Assembly (NCBI GenBank): GCA_903834925.1
Contig: CAILLA010000058.1
Span: 1-64,000 of the forward strand
From: an uncultured Schlesneria sp.
Lineage (GTDB): Bacteria > Planctomycetota > Planctomycetia > Planctomycetales > Planctomycetaceae
Length of the DNA stretch: 64,000 nt
Direction of reading: 5' to 3'
Positions 26,765 through 34,529 of the stretch are shown piece after piece (within the stretch, counting starts at the first letter, position 1; each line of letters begins with the position of its first letter). The notes under the pieces are model-generated. The model was not told the origin of the DNA and ran no database searches. It saw only the letters and a program-made list of their open reading frames with translations. A program made the translations under genes and the position numbers.

Positions 26765-28666
26765 TTACTCTAAATACGTCCCCTTCCCTGCCCCGGCTTC
26801 GTATTCTGCGGCTAGCTGATCGGCGGCTTCTTGCGTCAACGCCCCAGCTTCGACACGGGCGGCGAGTTGCTTTCGATAAGCCTCGAGCAATTGCGCCTTA
26901 TCGTATCTGGCGAACAGCAGCATGTCGCTGATGCGGCTTCCCTGCACCAGCTTCGTTACGTGATAGCGGCCGTCGCTATCGATCACCACTTGCGCTTCAT
27001 TGGGATTTCCAAACAGATTGTGATGGCTTCCCATCACCTCCTGATACGCGCCTGTCAGGAAGATGCCGAGATAATAGTCTTCACCATCCTTCCACTTGTG
27101 AAGCTCCAGCGTGTCTTTAACATCCTTCAGATCGACGAATTTGTCGATCTTACCGTCACTGTCACACGTCACATCGACTAGCGTTGCATAGTCTGACGGC
27201 AATTCGTTAAGCCTGTGAATCGGCACGATCGGGAAAAGTTGTTTGATCGCCCAGCTATCCGGTGCCGACCGGAAGAGCGAAAAGTTACAGAGATACTTCT
27301 GCGCCAGAATCGTTTTCAATGCCTCGAATTCATCGTCGGGAAAACTGTCCTCTTCCGATTCTTTCAATGCTCGGGCACACGTTTCCCAGAACAGTACCTC
27401 ACCCTTCGCTCGGTCTTCCAGGCTGATCAGTCCCAGATTGAATTGTGTGTGCAGTTCGTCTTTATGCTCCAGCGCGTCGTGATAGTACTCCGCGTAATTC
27501 TTGCCGTTAATCCCGTCAAACAATTCCTTCAGTTCTGTAATCACTTGAGGATCGTCATCGTCGATCGTCACCTCGGGTTTGTCTTCGGCAAATGTTTCAA
27601 TTTCATCGCGGATCGATGTGATAAACACGGTGTGGTAAGCGGTCATAAATCGCCCGCTTTCGGTCACAATATTTGGATGCGGCACGTCTTCGTCATCGCA
27701 GACGCCCTTTACGACGTAAATCACGTCGTTGGCAAATTCTTGAACGGTGTAATTGACACTCGATTCAAACCGTGTCTGCGAGCCGTCATAGTCGACACCC
27801 AACCCCCCGCCGATGTCCAGGAATTCAATTCCACACCCGATCTGCCGCAGCTTCGCATAGACCCGGGCTGCTTCCTTCATCGCATTTTTGACTCGTTTGA
27901 TGTCGGTAATCTGCGAGCCGATATGGAAGTGAAGCAATTTCAGTCGATGGTCGAGTTTTGTTTCTCGCAACAACCGGACGCAGTCGAGCAACTCCGAAGT
28001 GGTCAGTCCAAACTTGGCGGACTCGCCACCAGACGACGCCCATTTGCCGGACCCGCGTGAATATAGTTTCGCTCGCAAACCGATCCAGGGAGCGACCCCG
28101 GTCTGTTGTGCCAGCTTGATCACCATCTTCAGTTCGTTCAGTTTCTCGACAATGATCGTGACTCGCTTACCCGCCTGCACCGCCAGCAGCGCCGTCTTGA
28201 CGAACGCCTCGTCTTTAAAGCCATTACAGAGCAGAAGCGACTCGGACGTCTGATCTTGAGCCACGGCGGCATACAGTTCTGCTTTGGAACCACACTCCAG
28301 GCCGACGCGACAACGGCTGCTGTCTCGCAAAAACTCTTCCACAACTTCGCGCCGAGGATTAACCTTCATCGGAAAGACGGGGTAATGCTGACCTTGAAAG
28401 CCATACTGAGCAATCGCAGCCTGATAGGCCCCGGAAAGTGTCCGCAACTGGCTGGTCAACAGTTGAGGGAACCTGATCAGCAGCGGCAACTGCATCTTCT
28501 GTTTGGCGAGCAGGTCATCGACCAACCCTTTCAGATCCACATACCGTGGATCATCCTTGGCCGGATGGACGATGATATTTCCCTTGGGATTGATGTCGAA
28601 ATAACCGGCGGACCAGTTCTCGACACCATAAACCTGTTGGATTCGCTGCAGGATTTCGTCGTTCAT
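26765..28666 (-). CDS. speA: Biosynthetic arginine decarboxylase
   Basis: 633 residues, the usual SpeA length. The PLP lysine sits in FPMKVNPRREVVEEF (K101). Other motifs are LLCNGFKDEAFV, LLHFHIGSQITD, FLDIGGGLGVDYDG and NIVTESGR. The C-terminal third includes VDVTCDSDGKIDKFVD and YYLGIFLTGAYQEVMGSHHN, as expected for the decarboxylase fold. It converts arginine to agmatine, the first step of polyamine synthesis. No agmatinase gene is next to it. The 110 bases upstream carry short GGATGAAGG and CCTTCATCC repeats (28686-28773) of no known role. Confidence 0.96.
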   Translation of the reverse strand: MNDEILQRIQQVYGVENWSAGYFDINPKGNIIVHPAKDDPRYVDLKGLVDDLLAKQKMQLPLLIRFPQLLTSQLRTLSGAYQAAIAQYGFQGQHYPVFPMKVNPRREVVEEFLRDSSRCRVGLECGSKAELYAAVAQDQTSESLLLCNGFKDEAFVKTALLAVQAGKRVTIIVEKLNELKMVIKLAQQTGVAPWIGLRAKLYSRGSGKWASSGGESAKFGLTTSELLDCVRLLRETKLDHRLKLLHFHIGSQITDIKRVKNAMKEAARVYAKLRQIGCGIEFLDIGGGLGVDYDGSQTRFESSVNYTVQEFANDVIYVVKGVCDDEDVPHPNIVTESGRFMTAYHTVFITSIRDEIETFAEDKPEVTIDDDDPQVITELKELFDGINGKNYAEYYHDALEHKDELHTQFNLGLISLEDRAKGEVLFWETCARALKESEEDSFPDDEFEALKTILAQKYLCNFSLFRSAPDSWAIKQLFPIVPIHRLNELPSDYATLVDVTCDSDGKIDKFVDLKDVKDTLELHKWKDGEDYYLGIFLTGAYQEVMGSHHNLFGNPNEAQVVIDSDGRYHVTKLVQGSRISDMLLFARYDKAQLLEAYRKQLAARVEAGALTQEAADQLAAEYEAGAGKGTYLE

Positions 28667-28776
28667 GACGCAGGCCGATAAAAATAAGGATGAAGGGGAA
28701 AGGATGGATCAGAATGGATGAGGGGAATTCTCGACGGCTTCTTTCAGCCTTCATCCTTCCACCTTCATCCTTTGTT

Positions 28777-29724
28777 TTATTTGCAAGCCCAGGGAAGCGG
28801 TTTCCCTTGCAGGCCCGCTCGCAGATTTTCGACGGTCATCTGCATCATGCGATTTCGAGTTCGATTCGATGCACTGCCAAGATGCGGAGTGATGACCACG
28901 TTTGTCAGTCCGAGCAATGGATGATTACGCGGCAATGGCTCGGGTGCCGTTACGTCTAACCCCGCACCGGCGATTCGCCGTGAGTTCAAGGCCGCGAACA
29001 GCGCATCGTGATCGACAACCGGGCCGCGCGCGATATTCAGCAGAATTCCAGTCGGCTTCATCAGCCCGAATTCACGCTTTCCGATGAGATTTGTCGTTTC
29101 AAGCGTCAACGGACAATTGAGTGAAACGAAATCCGACTGACGCAGCAAATCGTCCAACGAAACGTAAGTGACACCCAGCTCGCGCTCAGCCTGTTCGTCC
29201 CGTTTCCTGTTGTGATAAAGGACCTTCATATCGAAGGCTAACGCACGTTTCGCAACCTGTCGTCCGATTCGTCCAAGTCCGACAATCCCGAGCGTACTTC
29301 CCGAGACTTCGTAGCCAATCAGTTGAGACGGGTCGTAATGAGTAAACTCGGGTGAACGAGCGAAATGATCACCGACGACGACATTCCGAGCTGTCGCCAG
29401 CATGAGTGCCATCGTCATGTCAGCGGTGGATCCATCGAGACAACCAGGCGTATTCCCGACAGGAATTTTTCGCGCCTTCGCTGCGCCGACATCGATGTGA
29501 TCGACGCCGACACCATGATTGCTGACTACTTTCAAATTTGGAACCCGGTCCATCAACTCGCCGCCCACATGCGGGTGACCATAGGTGATGATCCCCACCG
29601 CCCTGGCCAGCGCTGTCGATTGAGCAGACTCATCCCACTCCAGGATTTCAAATTCGGGACCGAGCATCTCCCGTAAGGCAGGAGGTAATCCGTCGCCCAT
29701 GATCGGAATTGTTGCGTCAGACAT
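28777..29724 (-). CDS. D-isomer-specific 2-hydroxyacid dehydrogenase (glyoxylate/hydroxypyruvate reductase type)
   Basis: 315 residues from ATG 29724; a longer start would overlap the upstream gene. The NAD-binding motif is LGIVGLGRIGRQVAKR. The catalytic residues are seen as R in NIARGPVVD, E in TAPEPLP and H in TPHLGSAS. It probably reduces glyoxylate or hydroxypyruvate with NAD(P)H. The upstream GlcD-like oxidase (gap 46 bases, same strand) makes glyoxylate from glycolate, so the pair would handle both directions of the glycolate/glyoxylate couple. Substrate choice is inference. Confidence 0.88.
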   Translation of the reverse strand: MSDATIPIMGDGLPPALREMLGPEFEILEWDESAQSTALARAVGIITYGHPHVGGELMDRVPNLKVVSNHGVGVDHIDVGAAKARKIPVGNTPGCLDGSTADMTMALMLATARNVVVGDHFARSPEFTHYDPSQLIGYEVSGSTLGIVGLGRIGRQVAKRALAFDMKVLYHNRKRDEQAERELGVTYVSLDDLLRQSDFVSLNCPLTLETTNLIGKREFGLMKPTGILLNIARGPVVDHDALFAALNSRRIAGAGLDVTAPEPLPRNHPLLGLTNVVITPHLGSASNRTRNRMMQMTVENLRAGLQGKPLPWACK

Positions 29725-29770
29725 CGAGTGCTTTCTCAAGTGTAAGGTCGTGAAATCGAGTTTTGGAGTG

Positions 29771-31246
29771 TTACATTGCGGCTCGGCGACCCGGTTTTTG
29801 CTTGACGACACTTTCGTTGCCACAACCTGCCGATGTGGGAAGCATTTTGCCGGGACTGCAGCGACCGGTTGGGTTGAAACAATCTCGAATCGACCTCATT
29901 ACCGCCAGGTCTTCGGGGGCAAACAAGCGATCCATGAAGCTGATTTTCTCGACACCGATCCCGTGTTCGCCAGTCACGCTGCCGCCAAGCTCAATACACT
30001 TTCCCAGAATCTCATCGCTGGCTTTTAACACGCGACCAACCTGTTCGGCGTTTCGCTCATCAAACAGCAGAATCGGGTGAATGTTCCCATCCCCTGCATG
30101 GAAAACGTTGACAATTCGAAGCCCGTGTCGTTCACCGCAAGCGATGATGAATTCCAGGATTTCTGGCAGCTTGGTTCTCGGCACGACCCCGTCTTGAGTG
30201 CAATAGCTGGGACTCAGTCGTCCGATGGCACCGAACGCCTGCTTGCGGCATTTCCAGAGCAACAGCCGTTCCTTTGTCGAATTCGCCTGGCGGACTTCCC
30301 GTGCTCCGTTTTGAGTACAAATGGAAATAATCCGTTGAGCCTCTTCGTCGACGGCCACTTCCAACCCGTCGACTTCAATTAACAGGACAGCTCCGGCATC
30401 GAGTGGAAAACCAAAGTGAAACGCCTGCTCGACCGCACTGACAATCCCTTGATCCATCATCTCCAGTGCGGCGGGAACGATTCCGGCACCAATGATTCCG
30501 CTGATCGCCTTTGTCGCATCGGAAACTGTTTCGAAGATTCCCAGCATGGTGCGATACGCGGCTGGATCGCGAGTTAACCGGACGATCACCTTCGTCGCAA
30601 TCCCCAGCGTCCCTTCATTGCCGACGAACAACCCGGTCAAGTCGTAACCGGGGTTCTCTTCCACAGGCCCTCCTAACTGAACGACTTCGCCATTGGGGAG
30701 CACGACTTCGGCCCCCAGCACGTGATTCACCGTGACACCGTATTTCAATGTATGAGGGCCACCCGAGTTGGTCGCGAAGTTTCCCCCGATCGTGCAGGCA
30801 CCCTGACTCGACGGATCAGGAGCGTAGTGATAACCACTCCCCTTCAGATGATTCGTCAGATGGACGTTGACCAAACCTGGTTCGACAATTGCGTAGCGGT
30901 CACGATAATTGACTTCCAGGATTTTTTTCATTCGCGTCAGGGCGATCATCACGCCGCCGCCGACCGGTAGGCAGCCACCAGCCAGACTGGTTCCCGCACC
31001 GCGCGGAACAAACGGAACGTCAAATTCGTTGCAGAGTTTAACGATTGCAACGACCTGCTCAGTCGTCGTCGGAAAGACAACCACGTCAGGCGACTTCTTA
31101 TCGACGACAAATCCATCGCACTCGTAAACGAGCAGTTCGTCAGGGTTAAATAACAGCGATTCGTCGCCGACGACCGCTCGCAAGCGATCAAGCAATTGCT
31201 TCGGACGGGAGGTCGGTCGAGCGGGTTCAGCGAGAGTTGTCGTCAT
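29771..31246 (-). CDS. FAD-linked oxidase, GlcD / D-lactate dehydrogenase type
   Basis: 491 residues from ATG 31246 (MTTTLAEPARPTSR); an upstream start at 31303 adds 19 residues. The FAD-binding PCMH domain (about 35-215) has VPFVPRGAGTSLAGGCLPVG, PDPSSQGACTIGGNFATNSG and VGNEGTLGIATKV. The C-terminal oxidase domain (about 250-465) has HAGDGNIHPILLFD and GGSVTGEHGIGVEK. No glcE or glcF follows, so whether it works as glycolate oxidase or as a single-subunit D-lactate dehydrogenase is open. The adjacent reductase gene favours glycolate/glyoxylate. Confidence 0.88.
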   Translation of the reverse strand: MTTTLAEPARPTSRPKQLLDRLRAVVGDESLLFNPDELLVYECDGFVVDKKSPDVVVFPTTTEQVVAIVKLCNEFDVPFVPRGAGTSLAGGCLPVGGGVMIALTRMKKILEVNYRDRYAIVEPGLVNVHLTNHLKGSGYHYAPDPSSQGACTIGGNFATNSGGPHTLKYGVTVNHVLGAEVVLPNGEVVQLGGPVEENPGYDLTGLFVGNEGTLGIATKVIVRLTRDPAAYRTMLGIFETVSDATKAISGIIGAGIVPAALEMMDQGIVSAVEQAFHFGFPLDAGAVLLIEVDGLEVAVDEEAQRIISICTQNGAREVRQANSTKERLLLWKCRKQAFGAIGRLSPSYCTQDGVVPRTKLPEILEFIIACGERHGLRIVNVFHAGDGNIHPILLFDERNAEQVGRVLKASDEILGKCIELGGSVTGEHGIGVEKISFMDRLFAPEDLAVMRSIRDCFNPTGRCSPGKMLPTSAGCGNESVVKQKPGRRAAM

Positions 31247-31450
31247 CGGGAGGGATTCGTTTCGAAAGACGCGGAGGTTACGGTGAACTTCACGAGACGG
31301 CATTTGCGAAAATTAACTTAGGAAATGCCGGACGAAATGTGAAGACACTCGCCATCCCGGAACGTGGTTTTCATTCCGCATCGAAGATACAATCCCGTGC
31401 CTTTGCGAAATAAATTGAACGTTATCGTTTTTGCCCTGTGAAAGTTGACT

Positions 31451-32686
31451 ATGTCCGTTGCCCTGCCTGATACCCCGCTTTCTGGTCACGCCACATCACA
31501 GGTCCCCGATGCAGAAGGCCGATTCGGTGAATTCGGTCGGCGATTCGTTCCTGAAACGCTGATGCATGCCCTGGAAGAACTAACCGTTGAATACGCTAAA
31601 GCGAAAGCTGATCCGTCGTTCCAGAAGCAACTTGATGGCTTGCTTCACACATTCGTTGGTCGGCCAAACCCGCTTTACTTTGCCGAACGACTGACTCACG
31701 AATGTGGCGGTGCCCAGATCTATTTCAAACGTGAAGACCTGAACCACACAGGTGCTCACAAGATCAACAATACAATCGGACAGACGCTGCTTACGCTGCG
31801 AATGGGGAAAAAGCGGGTCATCGCCGAAACAGGAGCTGGTCAGCACGGCGTCGCCACAGCAACAGCCTGTGCTCGATTCGGCCTCCCCTGCGTGGTGTAC
31901 ATGGGCGAAGAAGACATCCGCCGTCAAAAGCTGAACGTCTTCATCATGAGGACGATGGGTGCCGAAGTTCGGCCCGTTACCAGCGGATCACGCACGCTGC
32001 GAGACGCGATCAACGAAGCGATGCGAGACTGGATGGCTTCCGTCGAGAACACACATTACATCCTCGGATCAGTCGTCGGACCGCATCCGTTCCCGATGAT
32101 CGTTCGAGATTTTCAGTCTGTCATCGGCAAGGAAGCTCGGGCACAGTGCCTGGAGGCGACAGGACGCCTGCCCGATGAAGTGGTCGCGTGTGTCGGCGGC
32201 GGCTCGAATTCGGCGGGGATGTTTTATCCATTCGTCGATGACACGAATGTCGAATTGACTGGTGTCGAAGCGGGCGGACGAGGCCCCAAAGCGGGCGACC
32301 ACGCCAGCACGCTGACCTTCGGCAACAAAGGAATCCTGCACGGCACCTACAGCTATGTTCTGCAGGACGAAGACGGCCAGACCGCCGATGTCCATTCGAT
32401 CTCTGCCGGACTGGATTATCCCGGCGTTGGCCCGGAACACGCCTACTGGAAAGACACAGGTCGAGTTCGCTACGTCAATATCGGCGACAAGCGGGCACTC
32501 GATACAGTGCAGCACGTGGCCAGAACCGAAGGAATCCTGCCAGCTTTGGAAAGTTCGCATGCAATTGCCTACGCACTGGAACGGGCGAAACAACGCAACC
32601 CGAGCGATATCATCGTTGTTTGCCTCTCCGGTCGGGGAGACAAAGACGTCAACGAAGTCGCTCGACTGACAGGTCAAGAACTGTGA
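31451..32686 (+). CDS. trpB: Tryptophan synthase beta chain
   Basis: 411 residues. The PLP lysine is K104 in [10 protein letters not shown]; the catalytic glutamate is in [10 protein letters not shown]. The phosphate-binding GGGSN sits in [12 protein letters not shown], and SGRGDKD closes the fold. TrpB joins indole to serine. It forms a channel complex with TrpA, which is encoded 173 bases downstream. ATG 31451 is preferred over TTG 31445. The upstream GTGAAAG is the only SD-like element, and trpA has the same one. Confidence 0.97.
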   Translation: MSVALPDTPLSGHATSQVPDAEGRFGEFGRRFVPETLMHALEELTVEYAKAKADPSFQKQLDGLLHTFVGRPNPLYFAERLTHECGGAQIYFKREDLNHTGAHKINNTIGQTLLTLRMGKKRVIAETGAGQHGVATATACARFGLPCVVYMGEEDIRRQKLNVFIMRTMGAEVRPVTSGSRTLRDAINEAMRDWMASVENTHYILGSVVGPHPFPMIVRDFQSVIGKEARAQCLEATGRLPDEVVACVGGGSNSAGMFYPFVDDTNVELTGVEAGGRGPKAGDHASTLTFGNKGILHGTYSYVLQDEDGQTADVHSISAGLDYPGVGPEHAYWKDTGRVRYVNIGDKRALDTVQHVARTEGILPALESSHAIAYALERAKQRNPSDIIVVCLSGRGDKDVNEVARLTGQEL

Positions 32687-32735
32687 TCGAGAACTGTATC
32701 AATGATTAAAGACCACCTGCCCTTTAAATGACACT

Positions 32736-32827
32736 GGCGAGCCGGGCGGCGTCAGCCCTCGGACTCTTCGGCAAACAGCGTGCGACAGTTGTCGTGCGAG
32801 AATCAAGGGGCTGACGTCCGGCTTGCC
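32736..32827. repeat. Inverted repeat GGCGAGCCGG...CCGGCTTGCC inside the trpB-trpA gap
   Basis: Left arm 32736-32760 starts GGCGAGCCGGGCGGCGTCAG; right arm 32807-32827 ends GTCCGGCTTGCC. The arms pair with a few mismatches around 46 bases. It takes up half of the 173 bases between trpB and trpA, an operon where spacing is usually short. Confidence 0.75.
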
Positions 32828-32859
32828 TAATACATTTTTCCGCCTTGTGAAAGTACATC

Positions 32860-33678
32860 GTGTCTCAAGCCTCTCGTATCACTGCCGTTTTTGCTGCCTT
32901 AAAGTCATCAAATCGCATGGCCTTCATGCCGTTCATCGCTGCAGGTGACCCGGATCTTCCAACCACTGCCAGGTTGCTGAAGGAACTAGCCGCAAGCGGA
33001 GCCGACCTGATCGAAGTCGGTTTTCCCTACAGCGACCCGATCGCCGACGGCCCGGTAATTCAAGCCTCGTACACGCGGGCATTGGCAAAGCACGTGAAGT
33101 TAAAAGAAATCTTCGCCACGATCACCGGTGTTAGCCGCGAAATCCAGGCCCCACTTGTAAGCATGGTCTCATACGCCATCATCTTCCGACAAGGGATCGA
33201 CGCATTCGTTCAAGAAGCCAAAGCAGCAGGCTTTGCAGGACTGATCGTTCCCGATTTGCCAGGCGATGAAGCGTCGGGTTTTGCTGCCCTGATGGCCAAA
33301 CACCAGATGGACCTGATTCAACTCGTCGCCCCGACAACACCACCCGACCGAGCAGCAAAAATCCTGAAGCACGCAACAGGCTTCGTTTACTGTATCGCGG
33401 TTGCAGGGACGACCGGAGTGCGAAAAGAACTCGCGCCGCAACTCGCCGAGATGTTGAAGTCGTTACGAACACAAACAACGCTTCCATTAGCAGTCGGCTT
33501 CGGAATCAGCGCCCCGGACCAGATCCACCACCTCAAAGGTAAAGCCGACGGAGTCATTGTCGGCTCGGCTATCGTCAAATTGCTTGAGAATCTGGCAAGC
33601 GATTCCTCGAAGACTGACGCAGTCCTGCGCGAGATAGGCAGTTTTGCAAAAACTTTGGCCGATGCAGCTCATACCTAA
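32860..33678 (+). CDS. trpA: Tryptophan synthase alpha chain
   Basis: 272 residues with the TIM-barrel motifs of TrpA: AFMPFIAAGDPDLPTT, LIEVGFPYSDPIADGPVIQ (catalytic E52 and D63), GLIVPDLP, and a GFGISAP phosphate site with VIVGSAIV. It releases indole from indole-glycerol phosphate. The start is GTG at 32860, 5 bases after GTGAAAG. The start depends on that weak SD, as in trpB. Confidence 0.96.
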   Translation: MSQASRITAVFAALKSSNRMAFMPFIAAGDPDLPTTARLLKELAASGADLIEVGFPYSDPIADGPVIQASYTRALAKHVKLKEIFATITGVSREIQAPLVSMVSYAIIFRQGIDAFVQEAKAAGFAGLIVPDLPGDEASGFAALMAKHQMDLIQLVAPTTPPDRAAKILKHATGFVYCIAVAGTTGVRKELAPQLAEMLKSLRTQTTLPLAVGFGISAPDQIHHLKGKADGVIVGSAIVKLLENLASDSSKTDAVLREIGSFAKTLADAAHT

Positions 33679-33689
33679 CCCGGATTATT

Positions 33690-33750
33690 CGTAAGCCCGA
33701 CGCGCGAGCGAAGGTCTTGGCTTTGTTGTCGCTTGCGCGTCGGGCTAACG
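33690..33750. repeat. Inverted repeat of the GTTAGCCCG...CGGGCTAAC class, second copy
   Basis: The left arm begins CGTAAGCCCGACGCGCGAGC (33690); the right arm ends GCGCGTCGGGCTAACG (33750). It is related to 14706-14769 and lies 11 bases after trpA, where it could serve as a terminator. Confidence 0.8.
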
Positions 33751-33792
33751 TTTCACGATACTTTATCCCGGAAACAATCGTCTCGCATTTCG

Positions 33793-34070
33793 CCGCGAAG
33801 CGGCACAGGAATACAGCCCGGGGTTTCAACCCCGGGGACGACCGTCAACAGGGGCGATTCAAGCTCCGAAGGAGCGCAGGAGAAACCTAACGTTGTCCCA
33901 GAAAATAAATTCAAGGTTCAATCGGCAAACCGTTCTTTTGTGACCATCCCGGCACGGTTATCGCGGAATCAGCCGCAGGAATCCTGCGCCCTTGCCAGGG
34001 CTGAACACCTTCCGATTCGGGGCTTTCCTGGGGTTGAAACCCCAGGCTGTATTCCTGCACCGCTTCGCGG
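33793..34070. repeat. Long-range inverted pair of a CCCCGGG/GGTTGAAACCCC repeat
   Basis: Bases 33793-33833 (CCGCGAAGCGGCACAGGAAT onward) and 34030-34070 (ending CCGCTTCGCGG) are near-perfect inverted arms about 41 bases long, separated by 196 bases. Each arm also has its own small palindrome (GGGGTTTCAACCCC type). Between them I see no gene, only a second weak pair around AGGAATCCTGCGC. The form suggests a small non-autonomous element or a pair of REP units. Confidence 0.75.
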
Positions 34071-34134
34071 TTAAAGACAACTCCATAAATGCGTCAACCA
34101 CGGAACAATCTCTAATGAGAGTGTGCCGCCTTTT

Positions 34135-34380
34135 TCATTGCAGCGTTTGGCTCAGGTGGATGTTCTAACGAATATATCGATCAGCATCTTCGCGAGAAAG
34201 CTGTATAAACCGCTCTTATTGAATGACCTCATCCGCCGCCTTAACTGCGGCTTCGCGGACAAAGTGGCTAATCGGAACACCTCGCCACGCCGCAGCTTCT
34301 TCGATCTTCTCGCGAATTTGAGACGTCACTGCGGCGGAAATCGATTCGGGCTATTTCTTTTCAGACGAACGGCCAGCCAT
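34135..34380 (-). pseudogene. Decayed DUF1778 (TacA-type) antitoxin gene
   Basis: One minus-strand frame from ATG 34380 reads MAGRSSEKK, stop, PESISAAVTSQIREKIEEAA, AWRGVPISHFVREAAVKAAD, EVIQ, stop, ERFIQLSREDADRYIR, stop, and then NIHLSQTLQ. This is the ribbon-helix-helix antitoxin pattern end to end (SQIREKIEEAA, ISHFVREAA, then IQLSREDADRY). Three in-frame stops interrupt it: TAG at 34351-34353, TAA at 34216-34218 and TAG at 34165-34167. No frameshift is needed. No GNAT-type toxin gene is left beside it. It looks inactive. Confidence 0.8.
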
Positions 34381-34529
34381 GATTCGTCCCTCTCGCATGA
34401 ACAGCAATCCTGCCCTCAAGTTTCAGAACATTCTGCGATGATATCCAAAATCAATCATGCAGCCTTCGTTGTTTTTCAAGAATTTGACACGAACAGCAGA
34501 AGCTTTGAAATTGAGATTCTTTTAGAAAC

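Noticed and set aside
27215-28060. 281-codon open frame on the plus strand inside speA
   Set aside because: It is exactly antisense to the conserved core of arginine decarboxylase and is rich in histidine and phenylalanine as expected of a shadow frame.
33690-34070. CRISPR array
   Set aside because: The repeats are inverted, unevenly spaced and few; no regular direct-repeat and spacer pattern and no cas genes.
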